From Actinacidiphila guanduensis (GTDB taxonomy: Bacteria; Actinomycetota; Actinomycetes; Streptomycetales; Streptomycetaceae), in the NCBI RefSeq assembly GCF_900103985.1, contig NZ_FNIE01000004.1, positions 434,001 through 498,000 on the forward strand: a stretch of 64,000 nucleotides of DNA. Reading direction: 5' to 3'. The notes under the pieces were generated by a model. It was not told the origin of the DNA, searched no databases, and saw only the letters and a list, made by a program, of their open reading frames with translations. This document shows positions 59,258 to 64,000 of the stretch, one piece after another. The translations under genes were made by a program, and so were the position numbers. Every line of letters starts with the position of its first letter. The stretch's first letter is position 1.

Positions 59258-60001
59258 TCAGATGCCGGGTCCGGCGACGTAGGTGAAGCCGTCGGTGGCG
59301 GTGGCGGTGCCGGCGCCGTTGGTCACGGTCACGTCGACCGCGCCGGCCGTGCCGGGCGGGGTGACCGCCGACACCGCGGTGTCGGAGATCACTGTGAAGG
59401 GCGCCGGGTTGCCGTCGAAGGCGACCTGGTCGGTGCTGGTCAGGCCGGTGCCGGTGATGGTCACCGCGGTGCCGCCGGAGGTGGAACCCTCTGCGGGGGC
59501 GACGGTGGTGATCGTCGGCGCTTCGATGTAGGTGTACGACAGCCCGTTGTTGGTGCCGCCGGCCGTGGTCACGCTGACCCCGACCGAGCCGGCGGTGCCG
59601 GCGGGCGCCGCCACGGTGATCACACTGTCCGAGACGACCGTGGGCGTCGCCGAGTTGGCGCCGAAGGCGACGCTGGTGGCCGTGGACAGCCCGGTGCCGG
59701 TGATGGTGACGGTCCCGCCGCCGGCCGTCGACCCGGTGGTGGGGCTGAGCGACTGCTTGAACGGCGCGCCAACATAGAAGAAGGGGATCGGGTTGCTGGT
59801 CCCGCCGGGGGTGGTCACGGTGACGCCGACCGAGCCGTTGCCGGACGGGGAGACGGCGGTGACCTGGGTGGGCGAGACATTGGTGACCGAGGTCGCCAGG
59901 CGGGTACCGAAGTGGACCGCCGTGGTGCCGCTGAGGTTGGTCCCGGTGATGGTGACGAGCGTTCCGCCGCCGCTGGAACCCTGGTTGGGGCTGATGGGCA
60001 T
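59258..60001 (-). CDS. Signal-less protein of three IPT/TIG repeats
   Basis: 247 residues that begin directly in an IPT repeat (MPISPNQGSSGGGTLVTITG). Three repeats are seen at about 1-80, 82-162 and 164-247, each with a GTNLSGTTAVHFG or GTGLSTATSVAFG step. There is no signal peptide. Start: ATG 60001 with GAGGAGGATT upstream; no earlier codon makes sense. The stop is followed by the first IPT gene. Function as a surface or assembly protein is inference. Confidence 0.85.
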   Translation of the reverse strand: MPISPNQGSSGGGTLVTITGTNLSGTTAVHFGTRLATSVTNVSPTQVTAVSPSGNGSVGVTVTTPGGTSNPIPFFYVGAPFKQSLSPTTGSTAGGGTVTITGTGLSTATSVAFGANSATPTVVSDSVITVAAPAGTAGSVGVSVTTAGGTNNGLSYTYIEAPTITTVAPAEGSTSGGTAVTITGTGLTSTDQVAFDGNPAPFTVISDTAVSAVTPPGTAGAVDVTVTNGAGTATATDGFTYVAGPGI

Positions 60002-60531
60002 GGAATCCTCCTCGCTCGGAATGCGGTACATTCCCGAGCGGCACTCGAAGTGATGGGACTGGAGTGACCCCGGAGCAGGTGTGGACCGGTTTTCCGTTCC
60101 GTGTGACCGGATGTGGCCGAACATGGCCGGACGTGGCCGGAGAGAGAAGCGCGTGCCCTGCGAGCGGTGCCGGCCGCTTGCGGTGCAGGTGGTTCCCCTG
60201 CGGAATGGCGGCTTTCCCGGCGTCCCGGAAAAGCGGCCGGTTCGCGCCTGCCGAGGACGGTTGTCCGCTGATGCGGATAAGAGAATTAATCCATTGGGGT
60301 GATTAACAGCGCAAGGTGCGCGAACCATAGTCAGCCGTATGGGTGAGCGCCTTGGGGGGTGCGTTTTCGGGCATGCGCACAACGTCGGCATTTTTATTAC
60401 TGCCTTGTCGTGCCAATGGGGCGGGGCGGCACTGCCGGTTCTCCTGCGCAGGGCGGGGACCTTCGGCCCCGCGCCGGGGTCCGCTCGGCCCTCACCCCCG
60501 CGCACGGCCACCTGCACGGTGGAGGGAAGCG
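60002..60531. other. Large divergent regulatory region
   Basis: 530 bases between the IPT genes (minus) and the flavodoxin gene (plus). Around 60114 the motif TGGCCG recurs at 60114, 60124 and 60134, a ten-base period. TTAATC-N9-GATTAA lies at 60286-60306, followed by GCGCA-AGG-TGCGC at 60309-60321. The stretch 60265-60410 is the most AT-rich of the area. A DosR-like box is at 60456. Confidence 0.55.
60456..60469. promoter_or_regulatory. DosR/OsdR-like box 4
   Basis: GGGACCTTCGGCCC is the best match in the window to the mycobacterial DosR box (GGGACT-WW-AGTCCC). It lies 63 bases upstream of the flavodoxin start. Confidence 0.45.
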
Positions 60532-61116
60532 ATGTCCCGGCACCCGGAGGCTGCCGTGCGAGAGCAACAGGACGAGAGCGGCCGGACGGTGGAGCAGGAG
60601 CCCGGACCCCACGTGCCGACCGTGCTCGTCGCCTACGCCTCGAAGAACCGCGGCACCGCGCAGATGGCGCACTGGATCGGCGACACGATCGCCGCCGAGG
60701 GGCTGGGGGCCGAGGTGCGCGCCGCCGCGGCGGTCACCGACGTGCACGGGTACGACGCGGTCGTGCTCGGCTCGGGCCTGCACGAGGGCCGCTGGCTGCG
60801 CGACACGGTACGGTTCGCCCGGCGCAACCGCAGGGAGCTGCTGCGGATGCCGGTGTGGCTGTTCAGCAGCGGCCCGCTGGACGACTCGGCGAGCACGCAC
60901 GAGGTTCCGCCGGTGCCGGAGGCGACCCGGGTGGCCGACCGGGTGGACGCCCGCGCCAACACGACCTTCGGCGGCCGCCTGAGGGAGGGGACGCGGGGGT
61001 TCCTGGCCCGGATGCTCGTCCGCAGCGGCCGGGCCGGCGACTTCCGCGACCGCGAACAGGTCCGCACCTGGGCGCTGGCCATCGCCCACGAGGTCGCCGC
61101 CCGCTCCGCGGGCTGA
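60532..61116 (+). CDS. Flavodoxin-domain protein (HemG-like)
   Basis: 194 residues. Flavodoxin fold with the phosphate loop VLVAYASKNRGTAQMAHWIG (FMN), then VVLGSGLHEGRWLRDTVRFAR and VWLFSSGPLDDSAS. The group includes menaquinone-dependent protoporphyrinogen oxidases and other FMN reductases; the substrate is not readable. Redox proteins of this group belong to DosR-like regulons in actinobacteria. ATG 60532 behind GGAGGGAAGC. Upstream DosR-like box at 60456. A strong terminator follows at 61170. Confidence 0.85.
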   Translation: MSRHPEAAVREQQDESGRTVEQEPGPHVPTVLVAYASKNRGTAQMAHWIGDTIAAEGLGAEVRAAAAVTDVHGYDAVVLGSGLHEGRWLRDTVRFARRNRRELLRMPVWLFSSGPLDDSASTHEVPPVPEATRVADRVDARANTTFGGRLREGTRGFLARMLVRSGRAGDFRDREQVRTWALAIAHEVAARSAG

Positions 61117-61169
61117 GCCGAAAAGGTCCACGCGCAAGGGGATTCGGCAGAAGCCGCGGAAAAGACAGC

Positions 61170-61202
61170 CGTGGGCCGGTTGCTGCGCGCAACCGGCCCA
61201 CG
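61170..61202. terminator. Bidirectional terminator with a 14-bp stem
   Basis: CGTGGGCCGGTTGC pairs perfectly with GCAACCGGCCCACG around the five-base loop TGCGC, between the convergent flavodoxin and phosphoesterase genes. Confidence 0.8.
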
Positions 61203-61217
61203 GAGGCGGGCGTGGGG

Positions 61218-63098
61218 TCAGGCGCCGCGGCGGCGCAGGCGGCGGGTGTACACGTAGCCGCCGCCGGCTGCCGCGAGCACGGCCACCAGGGCCGCGCTGC
61301 CGCCGCCGACCTCGGCCGCGGTCAGGCCGGTGCCGCCGTGCGCGGGGGACGGACCGGCGAGCGCCGTGGCCTTGCCGGCGGGGGTGCCGCCCGGTGCCGC
61401 CGCGGTGAGGTGCCCCGCGGTGCCGGGCGCCGCGGCGACGGCGGCGGCGGCGGAAGCGCGGCCTGGTGCCACAGCCACCTGCGGGGTGAGCGCGACCGAG
61501 CCGTTCGACGCGAGCAGCACCTCGCGCTGCTGCGGATGCGCGAAGTCGAACATCCCGGCCAGCGAGCCCGCGGTCGCGTCGAAGGAGGAGTCGCCGATCC
61601 GGCCGGTCCCCCAGTTGTCCTCGATGAAGCGCAGCACGGACGTCTGCGTGGTTCGGGTGTGGTCCACGTAGTTGCGCCTGCTGTAGGGCGAGACGACCAG
61701 CAGCGGCAGGCGCGGGCCGGGCCCGCAGCGGTCGAGATAGCCGCCGGCCGCCGCCGGGCCGTTGACGCAGCGGGCGGTGTCGCCGCCGGACGCGGTGTCG
61801 GTCGAGCCGTTGCCCACCGGGGCCGCCACCTGGTCGTACCAGCCGTCGGAGTCGTCGTAGGCGACGACCACGGCGGTGCTCGACCACTGCGGCGACTTCT
61901 CGATCGCATTGATCCTGCTGGTCAGGAAGTTCTGCTCGTCCAGCGGGTCGGAGTAGCCGGCGTGGCCGTCCTGGTACTCGCCGGCCTTGAGGAAGGACAC
62001 CGCCGGGAGGTCGCCCGCGGCCAGCGCCTTGTCGAAGTCGGTGAGGTCGTACTGGTGGTTGGCCTGGTCCTGGTGGCCGATCATCGCGGTGGACGTCGGC
62101 GGCAGGTGGTGCGGGTTGGCCGTGGACTTGTAGTACTGGAACGGCTCGTGGTGCGGGGAGTAGTCCACCGACGAGGCGCCGCCGACGTTGGCGTGGGTGG
62201 CGCCGCACACCGCGGTGCCGCCGGGCGAGGAGGTCGGCGCGAAGCCGCCCTGGAACCAGCCCCAGGTGACGCCCCTGGCGTTGAGCAGGTCGCCGATGGT
62301 GCGGCCCTGCACGGCGGTGACCAGGCTGCTCGCGGTGTGGTTGTTGTCCGAGCAGTCGTCGTAGGCGGGGTCGGAGTCGCCGTAGACGGTGCCCACACCT
62401 GTCGTCGGGTCGGGGCTGCGCACGGTGGCGGAGGCGCCGGGGGCGACCTGCTTGCCGGTGGCGGGGTCCACGGAGATGCCGCCGTGGGTCTGCCCGGAGA
62501 CCAGGTTCAGGGCGCCGGGCGTGGAGGGCCCGAAGACGTCGCCGAAGCTGTTGTCGCTCATGGCGTAGTTCTGGGCATAGTTCCAGAGCGCGGTGACGGT
62601 GTTGCCGTCGAAGTAGTCCATCGTCAGACCCGGGCTGCCGTACAGGCCGCTGCAGGTGTCGCTGCTGGTGTGCTGGACGAACTGGTCCATGGCGCCGTTG
62701 TCGAACGCCTGCTGCTCGGGGCCGTAGGAGTGGTTCTGGTCGCAGGTCAGGGCCTCGGCGGGGCCGAGCCGCCGGGGCTGGTACTGGTTCGGGTTGTGCA
62801 CCAGCAGCTTGGAGCCGTCGCTGAGCAGGTTCACCGGGGCGGGGGTGCCGGCGGCCGCGGTGAAGCGGGTGCCGTCGGTGTTGGCGGCCTCGGGGTAGGT
62901 GCCGAAGTAGTGGTCGTAGGACACGTTCTCGTCGAAGAGGACGACGACGTGCTTGATCGGGGTGGCGGTCGCGGGCTCCGCGGCCGAGGCGGTGCTCGCG
63001 GGCCCCACCGCGGTGGCGGCGGCGGCCGTCAGCACGATCGCGGCGAGTGGGACGGCCAGCCGCCGGGCCGGGCGCCGGGAGCGGGCTGCGGAACGCAT
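61218..63098 (-). CDS. Secreted phospholipase C-like phosphoesterase, cell-wall or membrane anchored
   Basis: 626 residues from ATG 63098 (GGAG six bases upstream); ATG 63122 is in frame. Signal peptide about 1-45 ending STASAAEPA. The phosphoesterase domain starts IKHVVVLFDENVSYDHYFGTYPEA (metal-binding Glu/Asn) and continues through GLTMDYFDGNTVTALWNYAQNYA, YDDSDGWYDQV (metal Asp pair) and LPLLVVSPYSRRNYVDHTRTTQTSVLRFIEDNW. The C-terminus is a low-complexity Ala/Gly/Pro stretch, one hydrophobic helix (ALVAVLAAAGGGYVY) and Arg tail, so it is anchored. Phospholipase C or acid phosphatase activity is inferred from the family. Same strand and adjacent to the next gene. Confidence 0.85.
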   Translation of the reverse strand: MRSAARSRRPARRLAVPLAAIVLTAAAATAVGPASTASAAEPATATPIKHVVVLFDENVSYDHYFGTYPEAANTDGTRFTAAAGTPAPVNLLSDGSKLLVHNPNQYQPRRLGPAEALTCDQNHSYGPEQQAFDNGAMDQFVQHTSSDTCSGLYGSPGLTMDYFDGNTVTALWNYAQNYAMSDNSFGDVFGPSTPGALNLVSGQTHGGISVDPATGKQVAPGASATVRSPDPTTGVGTVYGDSDPAYDDCSDNNHTASSLVTAVQGRTIGDLLNARGVTWGWFQGGFAPTSSPGGTAVCGATHANVGGASSVDYSPHHEPFQYYKSTANPHHLPPTSTAMIGHQDQANHQYDLTDFDKALAAGDLPAVSFLKAGEYQDGHAGYSDPLDEQNFLTSRINAIEKSPQWSSTAVVVAYDDSDGWYDQVAAPVGNGSTDTASGGDTARCVNGPAAAGGYLDRCGPGPRLPLLVVSPYSRRNYVDHTRTTQTSVLRFIEDNWGTGRIGDSSFDATAGSLAGMFDFAHPQQREVLLASNGSVALTPQVAVAPGRASAAAAVAAAPGTAGHLTAAAPGGTPAGKATALAGPSPAHGGTGLTAAEVGGGSAALVAVLAAAGGGYVYTRRLRRRGA

Positions 63099-63123
63099 GG
63101 TGGTCTCCATCGTGTCGGCCATG

Positions 63124-64000
63124 TCAGGACACCTTCACGGTGCCGGCGGTGGTCTTGTCGCTGGTCCCGTCGGAGATCCGCACGGTCACACGGTAGCTCC
63201 CGGGGCGGGCGTAGCGGTGGGTGCCGAAGGCCGAGTAGTGGCCGGTGTCGTCCAGGGCGAGCACGGTCGCGGCGGAGGCGCGGTGGTCGCCCCAGTCCAC
63301 GTGGACGGTGTAGCCGGCGGGGGTGGTGGCCGCGCCGCCGGCCAGGTCGGCGACGTCGGCGGCGAAGGATGTGCCGCTGGTGGCGGGCACGGCGTCCGTC
63401 GCGGTCAGGGCGCTCGCCGCGGCCGGGGCAGTGCCGATCGCGAAGATGTGCATGATGCCCTGGTTGGTGACCTTGGGCAGGGTGATGCTCGCGATGGCCT
63501 TCCAGCTGTCGAGCTGCTCGGGCGCGGTGCCGTAGATGGCGGCGGTGGTGTTGTCCTGGCTGCCGTTGGCGTTGTTGCGGTGGGCGGTGGTCAGCACCGC
63601 GGTGTTCGTGCCCGAGGGGAGGGTGGGCGTGGTCCAGTCGTTGAGGTTCACCGGCACGACCTGGTGGGTGCCGTCGGTGTAGTCCACCGAGGCGGTGCCG
63701 GCCGCGGGGCCGTTGGTGGCGGCGCCGAGGAAGGAGACGGCGCTCGCGCGCTGCCCGTGCATGTCGATGACCTGGCCGTGCGGCACCCAGTTGTCGGGGG
63801 CGCCCGGCGCGGTCTCGGGCCAGGTGTAGGTGATCGGGGTGCCGGGCAGCGCGACGCTCGCGCCGGGCTGCGGCAGCAGGCCGGTCTGGTAGGTGTTGCT
63901 GGAGGCGTCGAAGCTGCCGGTGGCGCCCTCGCCGGCCGGGGTGGCGCCGATGTTGTTGTAGGCGTCGGTGCCGGTGGTGAAGGACGGCGGGGCGTCCTCC
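63124..64000 (-). CDS. Secreted enzyme or surface protein, C-terminal part
   Basis: The reading frame is open to the edge of the window, so the start is outside. About 290 residues are visible. They begin with a carbohydrate-binding-like module of the type found at the C-terminus of several secreted glycosidases: DAYNNIGATPAGEGATGSFD, ITYTWPETAPGAPDNW and SFLGAATNGPAAGTASVDYTDG. A last module (about 130-230 of this part) resembles an Ig/PKD-like domain: GYTVHVDWGDHRASAATVLALDD and RISDGTSDKTTAGTVKV. The catalytic part, if any, is not visible. One base separates its stop from an in-frame ATG of the phosphoesterase gene, so both are probably one operon. Confidence 0.75.
   Translation of the reverse strand, partial: EDAPPSFTTGTDAYNNIGATPAGEGATGSFDASSNTYQTGLLPQPGASVALPGTPITYTWPETAPGAPDNWVPHGQVIDMHGQRASAVSFLGAATNGPAAGTASVDYTDGTHQVVPVNLNDWTTPTLPSGTNTAVLTTAHRNNANGSQDNTTAAIYGTAPEQLDSWKAIASITLPKVTNQGIMHIFAIGTAPAAASALTATDAVPATSGTSFAADVADLAGGAATTPAGYTVHVDWGDHRASAATVLALDDTGHYSAFGTHRYARPGSYRVTVRISDGTSDKTTAGTVKVS

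Noticed and set aside
1-64000. Biosynthetic gene cluster, prophage or integrative element
   Set aside because: No PKS/NRPS, integrase, transposase or phage structural gene is present; isolated candidates such as the AlaRS-like gene lack supporting neighbours.

Overview
The window reads as chromosomal DNA of a streptomycete (Streptomyces or a close relative in the Streptomycetaceae). The signs are very high GC with strong third-position GC bias, many GTG starts, apparent leaderless genes with a TANNNT box six or seven bases before the start codon, a pca operon resembling the Streptomyces one, SpoIIE-type phosphatases with PAS/GAF sensors, an XRE/TPR regulator, and polyol ABC importers without a dedicated ATPase. 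No tRNA, rRNA, insertion sequence, prophage or CRISPR array was seen.

Region by region. (1) 1-10.7 kb looks like a DosR/OsdR-type hypoxia and dormancy locus: a truncated NarL-type response regulator, a DUF1876 protein, a two-domain universal stress protein in tandem with a GH65 phosphorylase, a lipoprotein, a zinc alcohol dehydrogenase, a double-GAF DevS/DosS-like histidine kinase and an Acg-type nitroreductase. Four 14-15 bp palindromic boxes resembling the mycobacterial DosR box (GGGNCC-NN-GGNCCC pattern) lie upstream of the regulator/DUF1876 pair, the dehydrogenase, the nitroreductase and a distant flavodoxin gene at 60.5 kb. Unusual non-coding DNA separates these genes: three tandem-repeat arrays and a highly structured element at 7.15-7.30 kb. 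(2) 10.8-14.4 kb: ArsR regulator with a divergent haloacid dehalogenase and a shared operator, a DUF574-type methyltransferase, and a GNAT-AAA+ fusion. (3) 14.4-18.5 kb: a reduced protocatechuate operon, pcaI-J-H-G-L, without pcaF, pcaB or the usual regulator. (4) 18.6-32.5 kb: membrane protein, degenerate SDR, cysteine hydrolase, two PP2C-type phosphatases, a truncated alanyl-tRNA-synthetase-like gene behind a possible leader peptide, cyclophilin, an efflux pump, and a two-gene operon of a Ro-like vWA protein and its partner. (5) 32.6-42.8 kb: quinone reductase, secreted glutamic protease, DUF2795, GNAT, MFS, MarR and LysR regulators, an epimerase, a large HEAT-type protein and a broken RidA gene.

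(6) 43.1-52.5 kb is a carbon-uptake block: DeoR regulator, polyol-type ABC importer (binding protein and two permeases), zinc polyol dehydrogenase, then an NAD(P)-binding protein, a beta-phosphoglucomutase and a second GH65 phosphorylase translationally coupled to it. (7) 52.6-57.1 kb: CorA, soluble transhydrogenase, NUDIX hydrolase and XRE/TPR regulator. (8) 57.2-64 kb: surface or extracellular proteins (an Ig-like secreted protein, two signal-less IPT/TIG-repeat proteins), the flavodoxin, and a secreted phospholipase-C-like phosphoesterase downstream of a partial secreted enzyme.

The strongest candidates for something undescribed are the structured RNA element at 7147-7302 with a mutually exclusive alternative pairing, the editing-less AlaRS paralogue behind a short Ala-rich ORF and three hairpins, and the Ro-like/vWA operon with its non-coding 5' leader. 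Start codons, operators and boxes were assigned by eye; no searches were run.
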